Under the pieces are notes generated by a model. The model had not been told where the DNA came from, searched no databases, and was given only the letters and a program-made list of their open reading frames with translations. 5,033 bases of DNA from PUMD01 sp964599275. GTDB taxonomy: Bacteria; Bacillota; Sulfobacillia; SLMV01. Below are positions 1 to 5,033 of the stretch, piece after piece (position 1 is the first letter of the stretch; each line of letters opens with the position of its first letter). Position numbers and translations under genes: made by a program. The stretch spans positions 1-5,033 of the forward strand of contig CAZRFK010000111.1 of the NCBI GenBank assembly GCA_964599275.1, in the 5' to 3' direction.

Positions 1-2
1 TC

Positions 3-332
3 CTGAACCTGGCTGACGAGACACTCGCATATCTGGGTTGGCCCGAAACCAACTGTTCTGATCAGCTGCGGGTTTATGATGATTATGTAGGTGAAGGCTA
101 CGCTGTGCCTACTAAAGAAGGAATTGAAGCTGGACATTTACTGGCGAGAACAGAGGGGATTCTGGTTGATACTACATACACCGGCAAAGCCCTGGCAGGG
201 TTGGTGGGTTTGGTAGAAGAGGACCGATTTTCACCTGGTGATACGGTTTTATTCTGGCACACCGGGGGCGTTCCTGCCCTGTTTTCTGTCGCCGAAGAGT
301 ATTCGTCATTGTGGGAGGATGCTGATAAATGA
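3..332 (+). CDS. D-cysteine desulfhydrase / ACC deaminase family PLP enzyme, C-terminal part (5' end outside window)
   Basis: This is the C-terminal 109 residues of a fold-type II PLP enzyme; the frame is open from the left edge and the N-terminal half with the PLP lysine is missing. Family marks are LLARTEGILVD (46-56 of the fragment), YTGKALAG (59-66) and the phosphate-side loop HTGGVPALF (86-94). Two positions separate the subfamilies. ACC deaminases carry Glu after the conserved Tyr (YEGK) and Leu in the glycine loop (HLGG). Here both are Thr (YTGK, HTGG), as I remember for E. coli DcyD. The likely reaction is therefore D-cysteine to pyruvate, H2S and ammonia, or a related D-amino acid beta-elimination, and not ACC ring opening. 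This comparison is from memory of the family, and the true substrate could be another D-amino acid. The stop overlaps the next start by four bases (ATGA), which implies translational coupling. An internal GTG at 105 is not a real start, because homology continues upstream of it. Confidence 0.85.
   Translation: MNLADETLAYLGWPETNCSDQLRVYDDYVGEGYAVPTKEGIEAGHLLARTEGILVDTTYTGKALAGLVGLVEEDRFSPGDTVLFWHTGGVPALFSVAEEYSSLWEDADK
313..319 (+). promoter_or_regulatory. Ribosome binding site for the C26 hydrolase
   Basis: GGGAGGA lies inside the end of the preceding gene, about ten bases before the ATG at 329. It supports that start and a coupled re-initiation at the ATGA overlap. Confidence 0.65.
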
Positions 333-1072
333 CAACCTTTATAGGGATAACTGGCAGCGTTCGAGAGAAGGAAATGCGTCATCATCTGCCATTATCCTAT
401 GTAACAGCGGTGCAAAAGGCAGGCGGTGTTCCCTGGGTGATTCCGGCTTTTCCGTCCGAGGGAGAGTTTTATCCTGAATATTACCTGGGCAAGTTGGATG
501 GTCTTTTACTGACCGGAGGAGTTGACGTAGACCCATGCCATTTTGGCGAGGAACCGAAACCCGATCTGGGTTCGGTAAGTCCCTGGCGTGATCAGCTGGA
601 AATACCCTTGACCCGTGCTGCATTGCAAAAGGATATTCCCATATTGGCTATCTGCAGGGGAATACAGGTTCTCAATGTGGCTGCCGGAGGGACATTGCTT
701 CAGGATCTCGGCGAACATGACGAAGATCTTCTGAAACACCGACAGAAATCTCCTGGCTGGCATGGCTCTCACAGTGTGACTGTCGAAAGTGATGCAAAGC
801 TGGCTGATATCCTGGATCTTGACGAACAGGAAAGTTGTCTTGTTAATAGTTTTCACCATCAGGCGATTGAGAAGGCGGGAGAAAATCTTATCGTTTCTGC
901 CCGCGCTCCTGATGGTATTATCGAAGCAGTCGAGAGCCTGGAACACTTATTTATTTTGGGGGTTCAGTGGCATCCAGAGCGTATGGTCAACCATCGAGAT
1001 GATATGCTCAGGCTTTTCAGCTGTCTGGTTGACAAAGCTAACGAATTTTCTGACGGAAGGGATGAATTTTAA
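329..1072 (+). CDS. Gamma-glutamyl-gamma-aminobutyrate hydrolase family protein (peptidase C26, PuuD-like)
   Basis: A 247-residue class I glutamine-amidotransferase-like hydrolase, close to the roughly 250 residues usual for the PuuD group. Visible marks are GITGS near the N-terminus (6-10), LLLTGGVDVDP (59-69) forming the oxyanion side of the site, the nucleophile elbow ICRGIQVLN with Cys109, the family signature VNSFHHQAI (172-180), and GVQWHPE (211-217) with His215 and Glu217 completing the Cys-His-Glu triad. All catalytic residues are present. Members hydrolyse gamma-glutamyl amide bonds; PuuD itself acts on gamma-glutamyl-GABA in putrescine breakdown. No other putrescine (puu) gene is visible here, so the substrate is more likely a gamma-glutamyl amino acid or peptide (inference). 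No signal peptide or membrane segment is seen, so it should be cytoplasmic. The start overlaps the previous stop as ATGA, and its own stop shares one base with the next start (TAATG), so it is tightly coupled on both sides. Confidence 0.9.
   Translation: MTTFIGITGSVREKEMRHHLPLSYVTAVQKAGGVPWVIPAFPSEGEFYPEYYLGKLDGLLLTGGVDVDPCHFGEEPKPDLGSVSPWRDQLEIPLTRAALQKDIPILAICRGIQVLNVAAGGTLLQDLGEHDEDLLKHRQKSPGWHGSHSVTVESDAKLADILDLDEQESCLVNSFHHQAIEKAGENLIVSARAPDGIIEAVESLEHLFILGVQWHPERMVNHRDDMLRLFSCLVDKANEFSDGRDEF
1055..1061 (+). promoter_or_regulatory. Ribosome binding site for the P1 peptidase
   Basis: GGAAGGG sits ten bases before the ATG at 1072, inside the 3' end of the C26 hydrolase gene. Another ATG at 1064 lies in a different frame and does not lead into the peptidase. 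Confidence 0.55.
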
Positions 1073-2232
1073 TGAGACATCCTTCTCCGAGATTGAGGGC
1101 CCGGGAGGCGGGGGTACCATTTCTGGGACTGCCAACTGGCAAACATAATGCAATTACCGATGTTTGTGGGGTGCGTGTGGGACATTCCACCATCTACCGG
1201 GGTGAAGGTGAGCTCTGTGTAGGCAAGGGCCCGGTACGTACGGGTTGTACTGCTGTTATACCTGCAGAGGGCAACCTGTTTAAAAAGAAGGTTGCTGCGG
1301 CTGTGCACACAATCAACGGATTTGGCAAAGCTGTCGGCTTTGAACAGGTGAGAGAACTTGGACAGTTGGAAACCCCCATTCTCCTGACCAGTACCCTCAA
1401 CGTACCCCGGGTTGCAGATGCACTGTTGGATTTTATGTTGGAGAAAAACACAGAAATTGGACGGAAGTTCGGTACGGTGAATCCGGTGGTCGCTGAGTGT
1501 AATGATGGTCATTTGAATGATATACGTGGTCGTCATGTTGGAAAAGAACATGTGGCGGCTTCACTTGAGCGGGCAAGCGACAAGGGAGTAGCGGAGGGAG
1601 TTGTTGGTGCGGGCACCGGTATGCGGTGCTTCGGCTATAAAGGGGGAATAGGAACTGCGTCCAGGCGTGTTAGCACGCGAGATAGAAATAGAGAAAGTGA
1701 TTCTGATGTCGGCGAATACACTGTAGGGGTCCTGGTGTTGGCCAATTTTGGTGCCCGTAAGGGGTTAAAAGTGGCTGGTGTTCCAGTGGGCAGGTATTTA
1801 CACGCCGCAGACGGGAAATCGGATGGAGATGAAACTTCCGAAAAGGGCTCAATCGTGATAATTGTGGGAACTGATGCTCCTGCTAATTCCCGACAGCTCA
1901 GAAGATTGGCCGGTCGTGCAGCCATGGGATTGGGACGAACTGGGTCGGTAGCCTCGCACGGTAGTGGAGATTTTGTGATCGCTTTTTCTACTGGAGCTCG
2001 TATACCGCACAGGACTGATAGGCCTACAGAAAAGAGGATTGTACTTTCTGATAGTCACCCAACTATGACCCGACTCTTCAGTGGTGTGGTTGAGGCAACA
2101 GAAGAGGCGGTTTTGAATGCATTATTTGTCGCAGATACAGTAGTTGGACGAGATGGCAACGAGGTGCCTGGATTACCAGTTGATTGTGTGATGCAGATAA
2201 TCGAGGAATACCCAGGTAATCGGCCCGGGTAG
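1072..2232 (+). CDS. P1 family (S58) peptidase, DmpA-like L-aminopeptidase / D-esterase
   Basis: A 386-residue member of the DmpA / BapA family of N-terminal nucleophile (Ntn)-type hydrolases. The N-terminal signature reads RAREAGVPFLGLPTGKHNAITDVCGVRVGH (9-38). It is followed by VNPVVAECNDGHLNDIRG (136-153), VVGAGTGMRCFGYKGGIGTASR (177-198) and VGVLVLANFG (218-227), with Asn225 at the position of the catalytic oxyanion Asn of DmpA. The self-cleavage point is Gly259-Ser260 in KGSIVIIVGTDAP, which would release alpha (1-259) and beta (260-386) chains with Ser260 as the new N-terminal nucleophile. LGRTGSVASHGSGDFVIAFST (287-307) is the conserved beta-chain active-site loop. Known members release N-terminal amino acids from peptides, and some act on D-Ala amides and esters or on beta-peptides; which applies here cannot be read from the sequence. 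A hydrophilic loop (about 200-215) and an acidic linker (about 244-258, before the cleavage point) look like exposed segments. No signal peptide is seen. It overlaps the upstream gene by one base and ends 26 bases before the asparaginase start. Confidence 0.92.
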   Translation: MRHPSPRLRAREAGVPFLGLPTGKHNAITDVCGVRVGHSTIYRGEGELCVGKGPVRTGCTAVIPAEGNLFKKKVAAAVHTINGFGKAVGFEQVRELGQLETPILLTSTLNVPRVADALLDFMLEKNTEIGRKFGTVNPVVAECNDGHLNDIRGRHVGKEHVAASLERASDKGVAEGVVGAGTGMRCFGYKGGIGTASRRVSTRDRNRESDSDVGEYTVGVLVLANFGARKGLKVAGVPVGRYLHAADGKSDGDETSEKGSIVIIVGTDAPANSRQLRRLAGRAAMGLGRTGSVASHGSGDFVIAFSTGARIPHRTDRPTEKRIVLSDSHPTMTRLFSGVVEATEEAVLNALFVADTVVGRDGNEVPGLPVDCVMQIIEEYPGNRPG

Positions 2233-2245
2233 TGTAGTTTGGGAG

Positions 2246-2250
2246 AGGAG
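2246..2250 (+). promoter_or_regulatory. Shine-Dalgarno that fixes the TTG start of the asparaginase
   Basis: AGGAG within a purine run (2241-2253) lies eight bases before the TTG at 2259. The nearby ATG at 2254 would stop after two codons, so TTG is the only start with good spacing in this frame. Confidence 0.7.
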
Positions 2251-2258
2251 AGAATGAT

Positions 2259-3278
2259 TTGAATAAAACCACTCTAATAGAAGCAACTCGAAATGGTTTA
2301 ACGGAGAGAATACATACCGGTAATGTAGCAGTTGTTGATGCTGCAGGGAGAATTCGCTACTATGCGGGAAATCCACATGGAGTAACTTTCATGCGTTCAG
2401 CTGCCAAACCGCTGCAGGCCCTGAGTGTTGTTGAGACCGGTACAGCTGAAAATTTCGATTTTACAGATCGTGAGCTGGCGGTTGCCTGCGCATCTCATGC
2501 AGGTCAACCTGAGCACCTTGAGGCAGTTCGAGGGATTTTGGAAAAGGCAGGATTGGATGAAGATCTGCTGGAGTGCGGGAGCCATCCACCTGGACACAGA
2601 CCCAGTAGAGAAAGCCTGTACCGTGAAGGTAATGAACCGACGAATGTCCACTCAAACTGTTCTGGAAAGCATGCCGCTAAACTCGCTGTCTGTAGGCACA
2701 TGGATTGGGAGATTGAGGGGTATCGTGAGGTTGAACATCCGCTTCAGCAGATGCTGCTCGAAAGTATTGCCTGTATATCTGGGGTCCCCAAGGACGACAT
2801 TGCTTTGGGGGTAGATGGATGTGGCGTAGTTGTTCACGGCTTTTCGGTGGCGAATATGGCTCTGGCCTACGCTCGTTTAGCTACTGGAGACGGCCTACCT
2901 CCCGCCAAATCAGAAGCTGCAGACACAGTTACTCGTGCCATGGGTGCACATCCTTTGATGATATCAGGCGAAGGGCGCGTAACCACTGTATTAAACGATC
3001 TGCCCGGAGGACGATTTGTGGCCAAAGGAGGCGCAGCAGGAGTTTATTGTATGGCGGCGAAACAGCCTGGGTGGGGGATTGCTGTCAAAATTGCCGATGG
3101 CACAGGCAAAGCTGCATCTCTGGCTACACTGGAAGCCGCGCGGCAAATGGGTTGGTTTGATGAGCAGGACTGCGAATTGCTACAGGAGTTTTTGTGCCCT
3201 GACATTAAAAATGTTCCCGGAGATGTCGTTGGTGAGTTGAAGCCAGTTTTTGAATTGAAAAAAACTCAACTGGATTGA
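2259..3278 (+). CDS. Class 3 L-asparaginase (asparaginase II family, Rhizobium etli type)
   Basis: A 339-residue asparaginase of the family typified by R. etli ReAV, unrelated in fold to the common bacterial type I/II enzymes. It hydrolyses L-asparagine to aspartate and ammonia. The key residues of ReAV, as I recall them, map with a constant shift of one: Ser48/Lys51 to Ser47/Lys50 in MRSAAKP, Ser80 to Ser79 in CASHAG, and the zinc-binding Cys135, Lys138 and Cys189 to Cys134 and Lys137 in NCSGKH and Cys188 in VDGCGV. The distal Lys263 probably corresponds to Lys256 in FVAKGGAAGVYC. Every catalytic and metal residue therefore appears present. The N-terminus shows no signal peptide, so it is cytoplasmic. 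Translation starts at TTG behind a strong AGGAG. The enzyme would feed aspartate and ammonia into central metabolism; in this operon it may instead act on an asparaginyl or other amide released by neighbouring hydrolases (inference). The stop is followed 26 bases later by the M55 start. Confidence 0.9.
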   Translation: MNKTTLIEATRNGLTERIHTGNVAVVDAAGRIRYYAGNPHGVTFMRSAAKPLQALSVVETGTAENFDFTDRELAVACASHAGQPEHLEAVRGILEKAGLDEDLLECGSHPPGHRPSRESLYREGNEPTNVHSNCSGKHAAKLAVCRHMDWEIEGYREVEHPLQQMLLESIACISGVPKDDIALGVDGCGVVVHGFSVANMALAYARLATGDGLPPAKSEAADTVTRAMGAHPLMISGEGRVTTVLNDLPGGRFVAKGGAAGVYCMAAKQPGWGIAVKIADGTGKAASLATLEAARQMGWFDEQDCELLQEFLCPDIKNVPGDVVGELKPVFELKKTQLD

Positions 3279-3292
3279 AATGTTCATTGATT

Positions 3293-3297
3293 GGAGG
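3293..3297 (+). promoter_or_regulatory. Shine-Dalgarno that decides the M55 start
   Basis: GGAGG lies seven bases before the ATG at 3305. The frame can be extended to a TTG at 3275, but no good Shine-Dalgarno precedes it, and the added ten residues are not part of the conserved M55 N-terminus. Confidence 0.75.
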
Positions 3298-3304
3298 GTA
3301 TGTT

Positions 3305-4138
3305 ATGAATCTTTACATCTCAGTAGATCTGGAAGGAATTAGTGGAGTTGTTCATGGAGATTTCTTAGGCAGTAATGGAAATGATTACGATCGGGGACGC
3401 AAGTTGATGACTGGAGAGGTGAATGCTGCAGTAGAAGGCGCTCTTGATGCTGGAGCAGATGAGATAGTGGTCAATGATGGCCACGGGGGAATGCGAAATG
3501 TTTTGATAGAAGATTTGAACTCGAATGCCCGTCTTCTTACTGGAGCCCCCAAGGTTCTCGGGCAAATGGAAGGGATCGAGACTGCGGCTGATTTCGACGG
3601 GGTATTATTTGTCGGTTACCACGCAAGGGCCAAAAGTGCCGGAGTACTAAACCATACAATATCCGGGCGGGTAGTTTCTAAGGTTTATATGAATGGAATG
3701 GAAGTTGGGGAAGCAGGTCTAAATGCTGCAGTGGCAGGTCAACTTGGGATTCCTGTTGTTTTCTGCAGCGGTGATTCAGTAACCTGTCACCAGGTAGAGG
3801 AACTGCTTTCAAACGTTGTTACTACAGAAGTTAAAGAAGATGCAGGTAGGTATGCAGCATTGTGTTTAACCCCAGAGAAGGCAAGGGCTGCCATCAAAGA
3901 GGGTGTTAAAGAGGCAGTGCTGCAGCTGGAGAAAGGACAGATGACACCGCTGGTTGTAGATGGACCAGTTCGTTTTGAATTGGAAGTTGCCGATACGGCC
4001 ATGGCAGATTTGGCCTGTTTACTTCCCGGTGCTGAACGCGTCGGTTCCACAGAATTAGAAGTTACTGCTGAGAATCCCTTGCAGGGCTATAAGTCCTTGC
4101 GAGCAATGATTTATCTGGCTTCTGCATCACGCAGGTGA
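3305..4138 (+). CDS. M55 family zinc D-aminopeptidase (DppA-like)
   Basis: A 277-residue metallopeptidase of family M55, close in length to Bacillus subtilis DppA (about 274). It begins NLYISVDLEGISGV, placing Asp8 and Glu10 exactly as in DppA. His60 in NDGHGG, His106 in GYHARA, His117 in LNHTISG and Glu136 in VGEAGLNAAVAG match the remaining zinc ligands and active-site histidine of the family (His60, His104, His115, Glu133 in DppA, from memory). The site therefore looks intact. DppA forms a decameric ring and removes N-terminal D-amino acids, preferring D-Ala-D-Ala and D-Ala-Gly-Gly; similar use of D-Ala peptides is likely here. No signal peptide is present. The start at 3305 is chosen because GGAGG precedes it and because it gives DppA numbering; a TTG at 3275 would add ten poorly supported residues. 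The gene follows the asparaginase by 26 bases and precedes the M20 gene by 38, with no terminator in either gap. Confidence 0.92.
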   Translation: MNLYISVDLEGISGVVHGDFLGSNGNDYDRGRKLMTGEVNAAVEGALDAGADEIVVNDGHGGMRNVLIEDLNSNARLLTGAPKVLGQMEGIETAADFDGVLFVGYHARAKSAGVLNHTISGRVVSKVYMNGMEVGEAGLNAAVAGQLGIPVVFCSGDSVTCHQVEELLSNVVTTEVKEDAGRYAALCLTPEKARAAIKEGVKEAVLQLEKGQMTPLVVDGPVRFELEVADTAMADLACLLPGAERVGSTELEVTAENPLQGYKSLRAMIYLASASRR

Positions 4139-4162
4139 ACTGGTGTTGGTGAAAGAGGTCTG

Positions 4163-4171
4163 AGGAAGGGG
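4163..4171 (+). promoter_or_regulatory. Ribosome binding site for the M20 amidohydrolase
   Basis: AGGAAGGGG lies five bases before the ATG at 4177, in the 38-base gap after the M55 gene. It supports that start over an in-frame Met seven codons further in. Nothing resembling a promoter or terminator is seen in the gap. Confidence 0.7.
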
Positions 4172-4176
4172 ATATA

Positions 4177-5033
4177 ATGGGAAAAAACATTGAAAACATG
4201 GAAATAAGATGGGAAATTCATGGTGAGGTTGTTCAGTTCAGAAGGCAGTTTCATAAAAGACCTGAATTGGGCATGGAAGAACACGAGACTTCTGCGGCAG
4301 TTGCTGCGTATCTTGAGAATCTGGGACTGGAAGTTACACGAGGAGTGGCAGAGACTGGTGTAGTTGGGTTGCTTCGCGGTTGTAGAGATGGGAAAACTGT
4401 TGCCCTGCGAGCGGATATGGATGCGCTGCCAATTCAGGAAGAAACAGGAGCTTCATATGCTTCAGAAATTTCTGGAAAGATGCACGCCTGTGGTCATGAT
4501 GCTCATACAGCCAATTTGCTGGGAGTAGCCAAACTTCTGGACAAAATTACCTGCTCGGGGGAAAACCTGCAGGGTAACGTTAAGTTCCTCTTTCAACCAG
4601 CAGAGGAAGGGCCTGGAGGGGCGGAACCCATGATTGAAGAGGGAGCTTTGGAAGACCCTCCTGTAGATGCCGTGTTTGGACTTCACGTTAACACCGATCT
4701 CCCGTCCGGAACTATAGGATTAAAAACTGGCATAGTCAGTGCGTCTTCTGACACAGCCCGCATTACTATTAAGGGCGAAGGCGGGCATGGTGCTCATCCA
4801 GATAAAGCGGTGGACAGCGTGGCAGTAGCCGCTCAGACGATTACTGGTTTACAAAATATTGTCAGTAGGGAGATAGCCCCGACCGATTCAGCAGTTATAA
4901 CCGTGGGGAAAATTGAGGGGGGGTTCCGCGCCAACGTTATAGCACCGGAAGTCCATATGGATGCTACTGTTCGTTCTCTTTCTTCTGAGATAAGGAAAGA
5001 ACTCCCCGAGCGTATTGAACGAGTTGTTAAGGG
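4177..5033 (+). CDS. M20 family amidohydrolase (IAA-amino acid / hippurate hydrolase type), 3' end outside window
   Basis: The first 285 codons of a metal-dependent amidohydrolase that normally has about 390 residues; the frame is open to the right edge. Visible marks are FRRQFHKRPELGMEEHET (21-38), LRADMDALPIQEETG (77-91), the metal motif HACGHDAH (103-110) with Cys105 and His107, FQPAEEGPGGA (139-149) with the catalytic/metal pair Glu143-Glu144, GLHV with His170, and the dimerisation-domain loop GEGGHGAHPDKAVD (200-213) followed by RANVIAPE (251-258). The Cys in HACGHD marks the amidohydrolase subgroup (hippurate, IAA-amino acid, N-acetyl-diaminopimelate and N-acyl-amino acid hydrolases) as opposed to the DapE/ArgE type. 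These release an amino acid from an N-acyl or aminoacyl amide. The last metal His lies beyond the window, and the exact substrate cannot be told from sequence. No signal peptide is seen. It is the sixth same-strand enzyme of the run and may not be the last gene of the operon. Confidence 0.92.
   Translation, partial: MGKNIENMEIRWEIHGEVVQFRRQFHKRPELGMEEHETSAAVAAYLENLGLEVTRGVAETGVVGLLRGCRDGKTVALRADMDALPIQEETGASYASEISGKMHACGHDAHTANLLGVAKLLDKITCSGENLQGNVKFLFQPAEEGPGGAEPMIEEGALEDPPVDAVFGLHVNTDLPSGTIGLKTGIVSASSDTARITIKGEGGHGAHPDKAVDSVAVAAQTITGLQNIVSREIAPTDSAVITVGKIEGGFRANVIAPEVHMDATVRSLSSEIRKELPERIERVVK

Noticed and set aside
506..946. Open frame on the minus strand, 146 codons
   Set aside because: It lies wholly opposite the C26 hydrolase, whose catalytic motifs make the plus frame certain, and the minus product shows no recognisable family motif.
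1069..1551. Open frame on the minus strand, 160 codons
   Set aside because: It is antisense to the conserved N-terminal half of the P1 peptidase, its product is low in recognisable motifs, and it has no plausible context of its own.
2233..2258. Possible promoter or terminator in the gap between the P1 peptidase and the asparaginase
   Set aside because: The gap is only 26 bases and is largely taken by the purine-rich Shine-Dalgarno; there is no hairpin, T-run or credible -10/-35 pair.
2425..2814. Second plus-strand frame of 129 codons inside the asparaginase gene
   Set aside because: It is an out-of-frame reading of a region whose main frame holds the conserved Ser, Lys and Cys residues of the asparaginase; the product has no recognisable motif.
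3245..3266. AT-rich inverted repeat AGTTTTT / AAAAACT near the end of the asparaginase gene
   Set aside because: The stem is seven mostly A-T pairs with an eight-base loop, lies inside coding sequence and has no T-run after it. It is too weak to be a terminator.
3275..3304. Alternative TTG start of the M55 gene overlapping the asparaginase stop
   Set aside because: No good Shine-Dalgarno precedes it, the extra ten residues are not family-like, and the ATG at 3305 has GGAGG at proper spacing and gives DppA residue numbering.
4462..4686. Open frame on the minus strand, 74 codons
   Set aside because: It is opposite the metal-binding core of the M20 amidohydrolase (HACGHDAH, PAEEGPGG) and is a chance frame.

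Overview
This window reads as one uninterrupted run of six same-strand (+) genes. All six encode predicted soluble, cytoplasmic enzymes that act on amino acids or on peptide and amide bonds. The first gene enters from the left edge (only its last 109 codons are present) and the last runs off the right edge (first 285 codons present). I see no RNA genes, mobile elements, CRISPR arrays, transporter or regulator, and no convincing promoter or terminator. The longest gap between genes is 38 bases, so this looks like the interior of a single polycistronic operon.

Layout: (1) 3-332, C-terminal part of a PLP-dependent D-cysteine desulfhydrase / ACC-deaminase family enzyme, with active-site residues that favour the desulfhydrase side; (2) 329-1072, class I amidotransferase-like gamma-glutamyl hydrolase (peptidase C26, PuuD-like); (3) 1072-2232, DmpA-like P1 family (S58) self-processing aminopeptidase; (4) 2259-3278, class 3 (Rhizobium etli type) L-asparaginase, TTG start; (5) 3305-4138, M55 family zinc D-aminopeptidase (DppA-like); (6) 4177-5033, M20 family amidohydrolase (IAA-amino acid hydrolase / hippurate hydrolase type), incomplete. 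Genes 1-3 are joined by 4-base and 1-base overlaps. Genes 4-6 are separated by 26- and 38-base gaps, and each has its own strong Shine-Dalgarno sequence.

Taken together the products target bonds that ordinary peptidases handle poorly: D-amino acid peptides (M55, DmpA-like), gamma-glutamyl links (C26), side-chain amides (asparaginase), N-acyl or N-terminal amides (M20), and D-amino acids themselves (desulfhydrase-like). My inference is a catabolic or salvage operon for unusual peptides such as cell-wall stem-peptide fragments, D-amino acid peptides or gamma-glutamyl compounds, feeding free amino acids, ammonia and pyruvate into metabolism. None of the readable N-termini looks like a signal peptide, so substrates would have to be imported by a transporter encoded outside the window.

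Organism: certainly bacterial. Strong purine-rich Shine-Dalgarno sequences before most starts, a TTG start, a base composition close to 50% GC by eye and a stack of peptide and amino-acid degrading enzymes suggest an anaerobic amino-acid or peptide fermenter of the Firmicutes (Bacillota) or Synergistota kind. That placement is a weak inference, and the sequence alone does not fix a genus.
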